NCBI GenBank assembly: GCA_036850595.1
Contig: CM072160.1
Span: forward strand, 434,001 to 498,000
Source of the DNA: Rhyacichthys aspro
Taxonomy: Eukaryota > Chordata > Actinopteri > Gobiiformes > Rhyacichthyidae
Direction: 5' to 3'
Length of the DNA: 64,000 bases
The number at the start of each line of letters is the position of its first letter. The stretch's first letter is position 1. Both the position numbers and the translations under genes were made by a program. The notes beneath the pieces are model-generated. The model was not told the DNA's origin. It worked only from the letters and a program-made list of their open reading frames with translations, and made no database searches. Positions 20,739 to 32,568 of the stretch are shown here, in pieces.

Positions 20739-21610
20739 ACCTACCTGTCTGGTGACCTACCTGTCTGGTAACCTACCTGTCAGGTGATCTACCTGTGTGG
20801 TAACCTGTCTGTCTGGTAACCTGCCTGTCTGGTGACCTACCTGTGTGGTAAACTGTCTGTCTATTAACCTACCTTTCAGGTGACCTACCTGTCTGGTGAC
20901 CTACCTTTCAGGTAACCTACCTGTCAGGTAACCTACCTGTCTGGTGACCTACCTTTCAGGTAACCTACCTGTCAGGTGACCTACCTGTGTGGTAACCTGT
21001 CTATCTGGTAACCTACCTTTCAGGTAACCTACCTGTCAGGTGACCTACCTGTCTGGTGACCTACCTGTCAGGTAACCTGTCTATCTGGTAACCTACCTTT
21101 CAGGTAACCTACCTGTCAGGTGACCTACCTGTCAGGTGACCTACCTGTCTGGTGACCTGTCTGTCAGTTAACCTACCTGTCTGGTGACCTACCTGTGTGG
21201 TGACCTACCTGTGTGGTGACCTGTCTATCAGTTAACCTACCTGTCTGGTGACCTACCTGTCTGGTGACCTACCTGTGTGGTGACCTACCTGTGTGGTGAC
21301 CTACCTGTCTGGTGACCTACCTGTGTGGTGACCTACCTGTGTGGTGACCTACCTGTCAGGTGACCTACCTGTCAGGTGACCTACCTGTGTGGTGACCTAC
21401 CTGTGTGGTGACCTACCTGTGTGGTGACCTGTCTATCAGTTAACCTACCTGTCTGGTGACCTACCTGTCAGGTGACCTACCTGTGTGGTGACCTACCTGT
21501 CTGGTGACCTACCTGTCAGGTGACCTACCTGTGTGGTGACCTACCTGTCTGGTGACCTACCTGTCTGGTGACCTACCTGTGTGGTGACCTACCTGTCAGG
21601 TGACCTACCT
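20739..21610. repeat. 16-bp minisatellite, ~54 units
   Basis: Units of ACCTACCTGTCTGGTG with TGTGTGG, TGTCAGG, TTTCAGG and GTCTATC variants, 872 bp. It starts ten bases after the stop of the gypsy fragment. Some multi-unit blocks recur (for example TCTATCAGTTAACC every few units), indicating unequal exchange. Confidence 0.95.
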
Positions 21611-22361
21611 AACACCTGTTACTCCATTACAGCAGTAAGAATATTCAGGCGTTGTACTCCACTCACTTCTTTCATTTTAAACCCATGTCAATAAGAAACT
21701 AAATGAAATATCATTTAATCTGAAAGTAGAAGCTTCACATTTAAACCACAACAGACTCAGATAAATGACACCACATTACATTCAACAGAAAGAAAAAACT
21801 ATTCATCTCATGAAATACTAAATATATACATCATGTGATCATCTGATCAAATACAAGCACCAGAGCTCAAATACCAGACGGGTCTTGAACCGTTAGAACT
21901 GAGGAACATCACTGAACACATCAGTAAATCCATTAAACAGAGGCTGACCTGAATGTTTTACAAACTAACACATTTTAACCACATTTTACAGACTGACTTT
22001 GAGCGGTTTTTAGGAGAAATAGTTCTTCTCTGTATTTGTTGTTTTTGTATCATATATTTTATATTTTCTGACCTGTTCTAATATTTATCTGTGTTGTTAT
22101 GTCTTGCTGCATGTGTTTGTCCTTTACTTTACCATCAGCCTGTCGTCACGGACTAATGTACTCGTGGTGATTAATATCAGTCCCATATTAAATAAAATTA
22201 ACTGCACAACTGTCCTAATGGCAAAGGAAATCCACTGAGCTTTTTACATCAAAACCCAAAACAAGATTGGAGCATGTATCTTGAACAGATTCTGTAAAGT
22301 CTGGAGTGATACTAAATTATGACTGTGTTTGTAAAAAAAAATGAAGCAAATAAACAGTTTA
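21611..22361. other. 3' flank of OR 22362
   Basis: AT-rich intergenic DNA, no gene seen. Confidence 0.5.
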
Positions 22362-23306
22362 TCACTTCATCATTATTTTATTCTTACGCTTCAACAAGAA
22401 ACTTTTACACACAGTTTTGATTTGGGACAGACTCAGTCCGTACACGAGAGGGTTGAACAGAGGCTGACACACGGCGTGATACGACGATAAAATAATTCTC
22501 AAAAGTTGGGGCCAGTGGCTGATGTCAAATCTGGCCTGAATAATATGAAACAAAGACCCAAAAGCAAAGTTTACGAGTGAACAGAGGTGAGGCGTACAAG
22601 TGCTCAGAGCCTTCTGCCGAGTCTGTTTGGATCCATTAAAACACACTCTGAGAATCTGGAAATACGTGAAAAAGATGACATTTAGAGGCATTATAATAAT
22701 GACAGTCACAGCGACAAGTTCATACAAGTTATTTACAGTCGTGTCGAAGCAGGACAGTTTAACAAGGCTGTAATTATCACAGTACATTTTATCAATTATG
22801 TTCCCACAGAATGTTAAAGACGCTGTGAGGAGCGTCGTGATTAAAACAGCCACAAACGGAGGCAGCCAAATCAAAACGACCAGAAACACCACTTTATTGA
22901 AGTTCATGCGAGTGTTGTACTGCAGAGGGAAGCATATGGCCACGTATCGGTCGAACGAAATCACAGCCAGGTTCGTGAACTCCACTGATCCGAATAAATA
23001 CAGACAGAATATTTGGAGAAAACAGAGCGAAGAGGAAACAGTGTGAACGTCTTTGAGGATTTGGAATAAAAGAAACGGGAATAAAGCAGTGCTTCCGTAG
23101 AGTTCATTAATGAATAAACTACAGAGAAAAATGTACATTGGTTCGTGTAGAGTTCTGTTCAAACAGATGACGACGATGAGAAGCAGGTTGGACAGCACTA
23201 TCAGAGCATACACAGACATTATGAGGAGAAAATACAGCCATCTCAAAGGCCCAGTGTCAAAGTAGGCTCCCAGAGTGAAATATGAAACCTGACTGGAGTT
23301 TCTCAT
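22362..23306 (-). CDS. Olfactory receptor, intact (314 aa)
   Basis: Starts MRNSSQVSYF with A at -3; an upstream in-frame ATG (23336) would add 10 residues, and the longer open frame beyond that has no better start. PMY at 56-58; the TM3 motif is ISFDRYVAIC (S-F instead of S-Y, as in 42849 and 45617). Loop 2 has KMYCDNY, TM6 has KALSTCTPH, TM7 has NPLVYG and the tail is basic (KRKNKIMMK). Residues 1-80 are almost identical to other paralogues, while TM6-TM7 (HIIQARFDISHWPQ) is closest to 45617. The leader matches that of 5537. The last codons contain AATAAA-like sequence that in 45617 lies just past an earlier stop, so this tail may come from stop loss. Probably a functional odorant GPCR. Confidence 0.95.
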   Translation of the reverse strand: MRNSSQVSYFTLGAYFDTGPLRWLYFLLIMSVYALIVLSNLLLIVVICLNRTLHEPMYIFLCSLFINELYGSTALFPFLLFQILKDVHTVSSSLCFLQIFCLYLFGSVEFTNLAVISFDRYVAICFPLQYNTRMNFNKVVFLVVLIWLPPFVAVLITTLLTASLTFCGNIIDKMYCDNYSLVKLSCFDTTVNNLYELVAVTVIIIMPLNVIFFTYFQILRVCFNGSKQTRQKALSTCTPHLCSLVNFAFGSLFHIIQARFDISHWPQLLRIILSSYHAVCQPLFNPLVYGLSLSQIKTVCKSFLLKRKNKIMMK

Positions 23307-25122
23307 CGTCCTCCTTTGGGTTTGGAAACTCAGCATCACACGGTTCACAGCGTTACGTCGATTAAACACATACAGCATCACAAAACGCTCGAATAAGGCC
23401 ATGTTTTTAGGAGAGAAATGGAAAAAGTAAATGCCATTCACAGATCAGCAGTTTACAGTAAAATACTGAAGACTGAACCAAGAATAAAACAGGATTAAAT
23501 CAGGGCTAAACAAGGACTAAAGTGTCAATTTATAATAAAATATCACAAGTTTTTGCAAAATATATAAAGGTCACTTTCATGAGAAAAGTCAATTGGACTT
23601 TGGCTTTTCTCTTTTCTTTTCTGCTCCACTTTCACAACACATCACAAACACAGCACTGAATAAGTCCAGCTGAACCAGGACTAAACCCAAAAGAAACTGA
23701 GTAACATCAGAAAAATGAAGCTTGGACTAAACCGGATCAAAACCAGGACTAATATCATTCATTCACTTTACAATTAACAAATAAATGTAAACATGCATTT
23801 CCTCTGAGAGCTGTAGTCTCCTTAAACAAAAGCAGCTGTGATTCAGTTATGGAATAAATCTGTTAAAATCTCTTGTATCTGTGAACAGTCTGTGAAAGAC
23901 TGAGTGAGGTTCAGCTCTGGTCGAGTTTAAAACGACTCTAGTCCCACCCAGCGCTCGACCGAAAGGGACGTTACTACATTTCTTTGTCGGGAGACGAACA
24001 ACGCAACATGATGCAACTTTTTACAAAACACCTTTAGAATAAATCAACAAGGCTTTACAACTTCAAAAAGAGCAATCAGTGAAAGTGTGTGTCCAGTCTC
24101 TGTGTTTTCATTTATATTTGATGAGCTGGGTTTAAATTGTGAATAAAACTCTGTATTGATCAGGCTTCAGTTCACAGTTAAGAGTTTTTCTGCTAGAATC
24201 TCTAACGCTCTCTGAGGCCATCGTCAGTGAACGCAGCGTCAGGGAAAGTCCAATAATAATAAAATAAACCAAAAGTGACTGAACCCAACAAATACCGTGG
24301 AACAATCAGTGAGTTCCAAGAGCAGACTTTCATTTGTGAAAACACATTATTCAGGGCCTCCTGACTGTCGGTAATAACTGTACACAACAGGAGATAATGC
24401 TAGTTCACGGATGTTTTTCTAAATGTGTAAATGTGATTTTGATTATTGTTGGCGTCATGACGTGGGTTGGATCTGATTATGAGGGCAGGGCCTGATCTGA
24501 ACCAGATTAAAGCAGGTTTTGAGTCCAGAGACTTGGTCCAGGACTAAAGGCTCTTCAGTGCCTCTCTTTTCTCTGAATGTGGATTCAGTTTGTGGGGTTC
24601 TGTTCTTTTTACATTTTTAATGATGGATGTGATGATTCTCTAAAAGTTATTTATTGACTGTTTTTGATTTACAAAAGTGGCTCAGGTTTTTATTCAACTA
24701 AAGTTTGATCTTCAAACATAATCCTCTCTTTAGTTTTGGTCTAGTCCTGTTTCTATAATTGTTTCTTCCATGTGTTTTTCTGTGTTTAACTGCTTCAGCT
24801 CAGTTTCAGCTTAAAACCATCAGATATGAACTTTTTTAGCAGTTATTCAAGTGTTTGTAAAGAACTCAGACACAAGTCTGAGCTTATTCTCTGAGTCGAG
24901 CCTCTTTTACTTCAGAGAATTCATCTTTGATGGATGCGTCTGGTTTTACTGACGAGTGGAAACAGTGTCTGTAACAAACAAAGTGAGTCGTGTTTTACAA
25001 AAGGATTCTTGATTTGAAAATGTCAAATGTCTCAGAAACATGTGTGAGCTCTTGTTTGAGAGAAGCTCTTCTGAGACTGTTTGGAGGTTCTGCTTAAATC
25101 TAATGTGAGTAAAATGAGTTGA
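23307..25122. other. Intergenic between divergent ORs
   Basis: 5' flanks of OR 22362 (-) and the truncated OR 25126 (+). Scattered CCAGGACTAAAC-like motifs, otherwise unique AT-rich DNA. Just before 25126, GTGAGTAAAATG and TTGAAC match the leader of the 42849-type genes, but the usual ~34 bp preceding the ATG are missing. No gene seen. Confidence 0.5.
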
Positions 25123-25125
25123 ACG

Positions 25126-25794
25126 ATGAGAAACTCCAGTCAGGTTTCATATTTCACTCTGGGAGCCTACTTTGACACTGGGCCTTTGAGATGGCTGTAT
25201 TTTCTCCTCATAATGTCTGTGTATGCTCTGATAGTGCTGTCCAACCTGCTTCTCATCGTCGTCATCTGTTTGAACAGAACTCTACACGAACCAATGTACA
25301 TTTTTCTCTGTAGTTTATTCATTAATGAACTCTACGGAAGCGCTGCTTTATTCCCGTTTCTTTTGTTCCAGATTCTCAGAGACGTTCACACTGTTCCAGT
25401 TTCGTTTTGCTTTGTACAAATCTTCATTTTGTTTTCTTACGGTAATATTGAGTTCCTGACCCTCGCCGTCATGTCGTACGATCGATACGTGGCCATATGC
25501 TTCCCTCTTCAGTACCACTCCAACATGACTCGCTCCAAAGTCTTTATACTTATCTCTTTAACCTGGATCCTATTATTTATTGCAATATTTATAGTAATTT
25601 CTCTGAGCGCTCCTTTAAAACTGTGTGGGAACATTATTGATAAAGTCTACTGCGATAACTACTCCGTCGTGAAACTGTCCTGTTCAGACACGACTGTGAA
25701 CAACATTTATGGGCTCATTCAGTTATTTCTCATTACAGTTCTTCCGTTAAGTGTCATTCTCTTCACTTATGCTTTCATTGGTCAGAGTTTATAA
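25126..25794 (+). pseudogene. Truncated olfactory receptor (TM1-TM5 only)
   Basis: The first 645 bp match 5537-6181 and 27808-28452 with one base difference noted (GGGCTC for GGACTC). After ILFTY (residue 215) the sequence jumps into LTR DNA and stops after AFIGQSL. TM6, KALSTCTPH and TM7 are absent, so it cannot be a functional receptor. Upstream, homology to the paralogues stops 3 bp before the ATG. The 25770/25771 junction is also the left edge of segmental-duplication copy 2, so it is either a genuine deletion breakpoint or an assembly join. Confidence 0.95.
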
Positions 25795-25839
25795 TACCTC
25801 ATAGAAAGGTCAATACACAAACAGTACAATAACAAAGAG

Positions 25840-26994
25840 TTGTTATTCAGGTGTTATTCAGGTGTTATTCAGTGGTTATTCAGTGGTTATTCAGTGGTTA
25901 TTCAGTGGTTATTCAGTGGTTAGTCAGGTGTTATTCAGTGGTTATTCAGTGGTTATTCAGGTGTTATTCAGTGGTTATTCAGTTGTTATTCAGTGGTTAT
26001 TCAGTGGTTATTCAGGTGTTATTCAGTGGTTATTCAGTGGTTATTCAGGTGTTATTCAGTGGTTATTCAGGTGTTATTCAGTGGTTATTCAGGTGTTATT
26101 CAGTGGTTATTCAGGTGTTATTCAGTGGTTATTCAGTAGTTATTCAGTGGTTATTCAGTGGTTATTCAGTGGTTATTCAGTGGTTATTCAGTGGTTATTC
26201 AGTGGTTATTCAGGTGTTATTCAGTGGTTATTCAGTGGTTATTCAGGTGTTATTCAGTGGTTATTCAGGTGTTATTCAGTGGTTATTCAGGTGTTATTCA
26301 GGGGTTATTCAGTGGTTATTCAGTGGTTAGTCAGGTGTTATTCAGTGGTTATTCAGTGGTTATTCAGGTGTTATTCAGTGGTTATTCAGTGGTTATTCAG
26401 TGGTTATTCAGGTGTTATTCAGGTGTTATTCAGGTGTTATTCAGTGGTTATTCAGGTGTTATTCAGTTGTTATTCAGTTGTTATTCAGTTGTTATTCAGT
26501 TGTTATTCAGGTGTTATTCAGTGGTTCTTCAGTGGTTATTCAGTTGTTATTCAGTTGTTATTCAGTGGTTATTCAGGTGTTATTCAGGTGTTATTCAGGT
26601 GTTATTCAGGTGTTATTCAGTGGTTATTCAGGTGTTATTCAGGTGTTATTCAGGTGTTATTCAGGTGTTATTCAGTTGTTATTCAGTTGTTATTCAGTTG
26701 TTATTCAGGTGTTATTCAGGTGTTATTCAGGTGTTATTCAGTGGTTATTCAGTTGTTATTCAGTTGTTATTCAGTGGTTATTCAGTTGTTATTCAGTGGT
26801 TATTCAGTTGTTATTCAGGCGTTATTCAGGCGTTATTCAGTGGTTATTCAGGTGTTATTCAGTGGTTATTCAGTGGTTATTCAGGTGTTATTCAGTGGTT
26901 ATTCAGTGGTTATTCAGGTGTTATTCAGTGGTTATTCAGTGGTTATTCAGGTGTTATTCAGGTGTTATTCAGTGGTTATTCAGTGGTTATTCAG
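25840..26994 (+). repeat. Large 11-bp VNTR, 105 units (copy 2)
   Basis: Same TTATTCAG array as 2326-4723 but 1155 bp, exactly 105 x 11. Flanks are identical to copy 1. Rare variants (TTAGTCAGG, GGGGTTATTCAG) are specific to this copy. Again open in all forward frames without being a gene. Confidence 0.97.
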
Positions 26995-27807
26995 ACGGAT
27001 AGGCCCGTCCTGGATCTATCCGTCGCAGACACACTTCGATGATGGAGCTGAGTGTTCATTCTGCAACAAACTCTGAAGCACAAACTGATAAATTCATCCT
27101 AATTTGGTTAAAGTCTGTCTTAAACCATTTTCTGTTCCATTCAAATCCAGTTATAACCAGATTAAATACATTTTTTAATCTAAATCAATCCATAATCAGT
27201 TTAAAGCACTTAAGTTAATCAGAAAATAGTGACCCCATTGACTTTGATTGTGTTTTTTTTTAAAGTAGGACTAAAGGACGTCTCTCGGCTAACGTCATGA
27301 TCTGAATGTGATTGGTTTGTTGTGGAGGCGGAGCCTGAGCTGAACTGTTTTTAGGATCTAGGATCTAGGATCTAGGATGGAGACTCTGTCAGAATCTGAA
27401 CGTGGATTGTGTTAGACTTTTGTGAACCACTAAAGCACTTTATCAGACTCTGATTTTACAACAGTTTTTTTAAATTAAAAACACTTGTGCTTCAGACTGT
27501 TTTTTCTTGTTAAATGTGAAGGTAAACTGTGGATTTTGTTTTTGTCTCAGACTTTGCTCTGAATAGAATCTGGTTCACTCCAGATTTGTCCTCATTTAGT
27601 CAGATTTAATGCTTCAATAATGAACTGAGCACATTCTTTGCTGTAATCTCAGGCAAAAGTGGCACAAAAAACCTATTTCCTCACATTTTGGTCATATTCA
27701 GATTTTGGTCATAGTCTCTTTTGCCTCAGTCGTTATTGTTTGTGTTGAATGAACTGAAGAATGCTGTGAACCGTGTGATGCTGAGTTTCCAAACCCAAAG
27801 GAGGACG
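26995..27807. other. Upstream region of OR 27808
   Basis: Duplicate of 4724-5536, including the ATCTAGG tandem and the GCTGTGAACCGTGTGATG leader. Only scattered single-base differences. No separate gene. Confidence 0.5.
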
Positions 27808-28734
27808 ATGAGAAACTCCAGTCAGGTTTCATATTTCACTCTGGGAGCCTACTTTGACACTGGGCCTTTGAGATGGCTGTATTTTCTCCTCATAATGTCT
27901 GTGTATGCTCTGATAGTGCTGTCCAACCTGCTTCTCATCGTCGTCATCTGTTTGAACAGAACTCTACACGAACCAATGTACATTTTTCTCTGTAGTTTAT
28001 TCATTAATGAACTCTACGGAAGCGCTGCTTTATTCCCGTTTCTTTTGTTCCAGATTCTCAGAGACGTTCACACTGTTCCAGTTTCGTTTTGCTTTGTACA
28101 AATCTTCATTTTGTTTTCTTACGGTAATATTGAGTTCCTGACCCTCGCCGTCATGTCGTACGATCGATACGTGGCCATATGCTTCCCTCTTCAGTACCAC
28201 TCCAACATGACTCGCTCCAAAGTCTTTATACTTATCTCTTTAACCTGGATCCTATTATTTATTGCAATATTTATAGTAATTTCTCTGAGCGCTCCTTTAA
28301 AACTGTGTGGGAACATTATTGATAAAGTCTACTGCGATAACTACTCCGTCGTGAAACTGTCCTGTTCAGACACGACTGTGAACAACATTTATGGACTCAT
28401 TCAGTTATTTCTCATTACAGTTCTTCCGTTAAGTGTCATTCTCTTCACTTATTTCTGTATTTTTAAAGTGTGTTTTTCTGGCTCTAAACAGACGCGACAG
28501 AAGGCTCTGAGCACCTGCACGCCTCACTTGGCCTCGGTTTTGAATTTTTCTTTTGGCGTCAGTTTTGAGATCCTTCAGAGCAGGTTTAATATGAATAATG
28601 TTCCCGAAATACTGAGAATAATCCTGTCGTTGTATTTTTTAACTGTTCAGCCTCTGTTTAACCCGGTCATTTATGGATTGAAGATATCAAAAATACGCAT
28701 CTCCTGCAAAAATCTGATGTTAGAGAAACATTAA
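27808..28734 (+). CDS. Olfactory receptor, intact (308 aa), twin of 5537
   Basis: Encodes the same 308-residue protein as 5537, with PMY, MSYDRYVAIC, three loop 2 cysteines, KALSTCTPH and NPVIYG. It lies just right of the 105-unit VNTR, as 5537 lies right of the 218-unit one. An alternative ATG is at 27778. A poly(A) signal is at 28801-28806. Identity of the pair means either a very recent duplication, ongoing conversion, or two haplotypes assembled in tandem; the differing VNTR length argues against a simple copy-paste error. Confidence 0.95.
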   Translation: MRNSSQVSYFTLGAYFDTGPLRWLYFLLIMSVYALIVLSNLLLIVVICLNRTLHEPMYIFLCSLFINELYGSAALFPFLLFQILRDVHTVPVSFCFVQIFILFSYGNIEFLTLAVMSYDRYVAICFPLQYHSNMTRSKVFILISLTWILLFIAIFIVISLSAPLKLCGNIIDKVYCDNYSVVKLSCSDTTVNNIYGLIQLFLITVLPLSVILFTYFCIFKVCFSGSKQTRQKALSTCTPHLASVLNFSFGVSFEILQSRFNMNNVPEILRIILSLYFLTVQPLFNPVIYGLKISKIRISCKNLMLEKH

Positions 28735-30196
28735 TATTCAACGGTTAAAGGCTGTTTATCTGAAAACCAGAGCATTTATTCTCTGTTTTTGTAGAAGTAT
28801 AATAAAACCATTACAATGTGTGTCTCTGTTTCTTCACTGGTTACAGGCTGTAAATGTGCACTTTCTGAACTTAGAGGGAAAAAAATATATAAAACACAGA
28901 ACACACAATGCAAAGTACTTAATGATTAATTGAATAGACATAGGTTTATTTAAACTCTTTTTTCTGTATTATTAACACTATTTGTCCGAAGCTATTCCAT
29001 GTAATTTGCTGAAATGAGCTAAACTAAAAGAAGGATCTGAGTAAATCTTAGAGTAAAGCTGTGTTTTAAGCCTTTTTGCTGCCACCGTTTCCTCCTATGG
29101 ACACTCCAGGGACTGCAGGAAAAACAAACGACTGGACAAAAGGTCAGATTTTATTTTCTGTTTTTGTGAAGAATAGAGGCTTTACCTGAAAAATGATCTG
29201 AATCATTCTAGAGATCATCTTTGTGGAAATCTAGCATCTTACTAAATGCAAAAATATGTGAAATCAGCATTAAGCCTGGATTATGATAGAGTCGTTCAGC
29301 CTTTGACCTTTGGCTGAAGCCAGGGCTTAACTTGTATCAGTGTAGGTCCTGAACACAGACGAGTTCAGGCCCAGTAGGACATAATAATATCAAGGTGTTC
29401 TGTGACAAAACAACCACCTTTTAACAGAATAATGTGTGATGTGTACAGACTTAGACCTGAGCTCTTTGAGAAGACTCAATAGTAAAACCTGCAGAGTTTC
29501 ACAGACCAGACTTAAAGCAGCGTCCTTTCACAGTCGTCTGTCAAACCTTTACTTCTTCACAAAGTGACTTCTTTCCCGACAGAGCTTTAGAACCAGATTC
29601 CTGTTTCACCATCGTTCTTTATTTAGCTCTTTATTTAGTACCAGCTTTTACCAACACATCCATTTAGCCTAGACCTACAGCTGTTCAGTCCCACCTTTCC
29701 CTGCAGCTGGTACTGGGACCCACCCTGACTCCACTTGCCCCTGCAGAAGTGCCCCTGAAACACAGCCTGGTCCTGCTGCTCAGGTGAACACACCTGAGAG
29801 GTCACGGGGCTCCTACAAACACTTCTGTTTAAGTTCATGTTTGATTTGTTTCACGTGGATCTGAGTCAACCTTTAACCACAATAAACACTTTTATTACAA
29901 ATCTCTGTTGCTCTATGTTCTTTATTGGAACATAGAGCATCTAACTCTGTAGAAGTCACTGTGTCCCAGACCTTTACAAATGAAGCCCATATGTTTGTGT
30001 TTTACTGTAACTTCCTGGTTGTGTTGGACCAGTATCTGTGACCGTCTGGAAATGATTACTGTGTATTATGTGTTTCTGTTCTGGCAAAGCTACGGTGTGC
30101 CTTTTGTTGCTTTATTCTTTGTATTTATGAATGCAGTAGAGAGAGAGAAACTGGCATCAGCAGCTTTATTTATTTGCACATTTGAAACATAACCAG
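28735..30196. other. Intergenic between convergent ORs (copy 2)
   Basis: Duplicate of 6464-7909 with a 14-bp insertion near 29771. Contains the poly(A) signal of 27808 and TTTATT at 30165-30170, a minus-strand AATAAA 27 bp past the stop of OR 30197. Confidence 0.55.
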
Positions 30197-31123
30197 TCAC
30201 TTTCCAAAGAGCAGGGTTTTGTAGATGAGGCGTATCTTGGTCATGCTGAGGCCGTAGACCAGCGGGTTTGCCAGCGGCTGAACCGTGAGCCAGTACAGCG
30301 ACAGAACCACGCGCAGCACATTCGGCAAACCGTTCATGTCGAACCTGCTCTGGACGATCTCGAAAAACGCCCCGAAAGAGAAGTTCATGAGCGACAGCAG
30401 GTGAGGCGTGCAGGTGCTCAAGGCCTTCTGTCGAGTCCGCTTCGATCCCGAGAAACACACTCGCAGGATTCGAACGTACGTGTAAACTATGAGAAGAATC
30501 AGACTGAAAATGACCGTGAACATGTGACACAGGCCGAAAATATTATTCAGTCTGGTGTCGAAGCAGCCCAGCTTCACGACCCAGTAGTTGTCGCAGTAGA
30601 CCTTGTTGATCACGTTGGAACAGAGTTTTAACGGCGCCGTCAGGCCGTAGACTATGACCAGGTTAATGAAGAGCGGGTAGCACCAGGTGAGAGCGGTCAA
30701 AACGGTGATTTTAGTCGCCGTCATCCGTGTGTTGTACTGAAGAGGGTGACAAATGGCCAAGTAACGGTCGTACGACATGACGGCGAGCGTGCAGAACTCG
30801 ATCCCTCCGTACGAATACAAGGCAAAGATCTGCAGGAAACAGACGGCAGCAGGAACCACGTGGACGTCGCTGAGAATCTGAAGCAAAAGTATCGGGAAAA
30901 CCGCCGTGCTGCCGTAAAGCTCGTTCACAAATAAACTACAGAGAAAAATGTACATGGGTTCGTGAAGCGTTCGGTTCAAACAGACGACGACGATGAGGAG
31001 CAGGTTGGACGCGATAATCATGACGTACATCAGCGTTAAAATAAAAAAGAACAAGTATTTCAATGAACCTGTGTCGATGTAGGCTCCGAGGATAAAGTAC
31101 GAGACCTGACTCGAGTTCAGCAT
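30197..31123 (-). CDS. Olfactory receptor, intact (308 aa)
   Basis: Starts MLNSSQVSYF with N-glycosylation at N3. PMY at 56-58, MSYDRYLAIC at 116-125, loop 2 with CSN, KVYCDNY and LGC, KALSTCTPH in TM6 and NPLVYG in TM7, then a short LLFGK end. It differs from the MRNSS group throughout TM1-TM2, so it lies outside the 5' homogenised set although it is in the same subfamily. Higher GC at third positions is visible (for example GCGTCGTC-rich stretches). It is the intact partner of pseudogene 7910. The AATAAA is very close to the stop, giving a short 3' UTR. Confidence 0.95.
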   Translation of the reverse strand: MLNSSQVSYFILGAYIDTGSLKYLFFFILTLMYVMIIASNLLLIVVVCLNRTLHEPMYIFLCSLFVNELYGSTAVFPILLLQILSDVHVVPAAVCFLQIFALYSYGGIEFCTLAVMSYDRYLAICHPLQYNTRMTATKITVLTALTWCYPLFINLVIVYGLTAPLKLCSNVINKVYCDNYWVVKLGCFDTRLNNIFGLCHMFTVIFSLILLIVYTYVRILRVCFSGSKRTRQKALSTCTPHLLSLMNFSFGAFFEIVQSRFDMNGLPNVLRVVLSLYWLTVQPLANPLVYGLSMTKIRLIYKTLLFGK

Positions 31124-31642
31124 CGTTCAGAAAAAGTTCTGTAGATTTACTTTAATCCGGACTAAACCGTGAGTAAACGAGGAACTGTACAAGGAATAAA
31201 GATTCACAAAAGTATTAAACCAGTGTTAAACAGGACTGAACCAGGACTCACAGTTTCATTTCCTCCCTCAACTATTGTCAGTCAAAAACAGTTTCAGCAG
31301 TTTCACAAACATTAATACCAAGTAGTACAAGACACAAATTCAAGACCAGATCCTAGAAGTAAATCAGGACTAAACCAAGAGCTCATTCAATATTCTCCAG
31401 GACTTCAACAAGAATAAAAAATAAAGTACAATCCCTTAAAGAGACTGGGTTTAAACAGATTTAACAATGCTTCAGAAAATAAATTAAAACACACATTCTA
31501 TCAGCAGGAGTGTAATGTACACAGTAATCTAATATGTGTACATACATTAATATACAGAATATTTAAATATGAATATAATGATTACACAAGTCTAAACATG
31601 TAATATATACAAATACAACAATACACAGCACTTTACTTTATA
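31124..31642. other. Upstream flank of OR 30197
   Basis: Duplicate of 8835-9352; AT-rich, no gene. Confidence 0.5.
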
Positions 31643-31870
31643 AGGACTAAACCTGGACTAAACCTGGACTAAACCAGGACTAAACCAGGACTAAACCTGG
31701 ACTAAACCAGGGCTGAACCAGGACTAAACCTGGACTAAACCTGGACTAAACCTGGACTAAACCAGGACCAAACCAGGACTAAACCAGGGCTGAACCAGGG
31801 CTGAACCAGGACTAAACCAGGTTTAAACTCTGCATAAACCTGGACTAAACCAGGGCTGAACCAGGACTAA
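31643..31870. repeat. 11-bp minisatellite (AAACCTGGACT), copy 2
   Basis: Shorter allele-like version (228 bp) of the 9353-9757 array, with a single AAACTCTGCATAAACC block. Confidence 0.95.
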
Positions 31871-32568
31871 ATAATCAGGACATAAAGAGATCTAAGCCAG
31901 GTCTAGACCAGAACTATTAGGTCTAAACCAAAATGAACAACAAATCAAAAATCTTGATCCAAAACAATTAAAAATATGACCTGAACAATTTGATTTTAAA
32001 AGATGAAGACAACATTATGAAACAGATTAAAATAACAGCTTTGAGAAAAATCTATTTAAAAACTTCAGACCAAGTGATAAATGTGAATTAAAATGTTGAA
32101 ATGTTAAAGTCAAGTCACAGATGAATTAAAAAGTGTGTGAATGAAAACAGTTAGAGACAAAGAGCCTGTGCCTGACAGACGAGACTCAGGGGAAACTCGT
32201 CGAGACGGAGCTGGATTTAAACCCTGGACCGACCTGGAGCCCAGCCCCAAAACCCGACAAAACCACCTGACGTCAGCGTCTAAATGCACAAGAGAAAAGA
32301 AGACCATTTATTATTGTTCAATAGATCTGAAAAAATAAATCAATAAAAGGACAACTATAGTTATGACCAAATCTGTGTCATTTACATTATTCATTTTTTA
32401 TTGAATAAAAAAAAGTAAATAATTCATTCAAAAGAAAACATTTGGTTTTTAAATATGACAAAAACAAATATTATTCTATTACATGACAAAATCCACATAA
32501 ATGAGACAGGTTTTTTTTTTATTTCAACAAAAATGAAAAAATAAAAAAAAAATAATAATAATGTGGCG
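31871..32568. other. AT-rich spacer (copy 2)
   Basis: Duplicate of 9758-10452; homopolymer lengths differ near 32510-32565. No gene. Confidence 0.5.
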
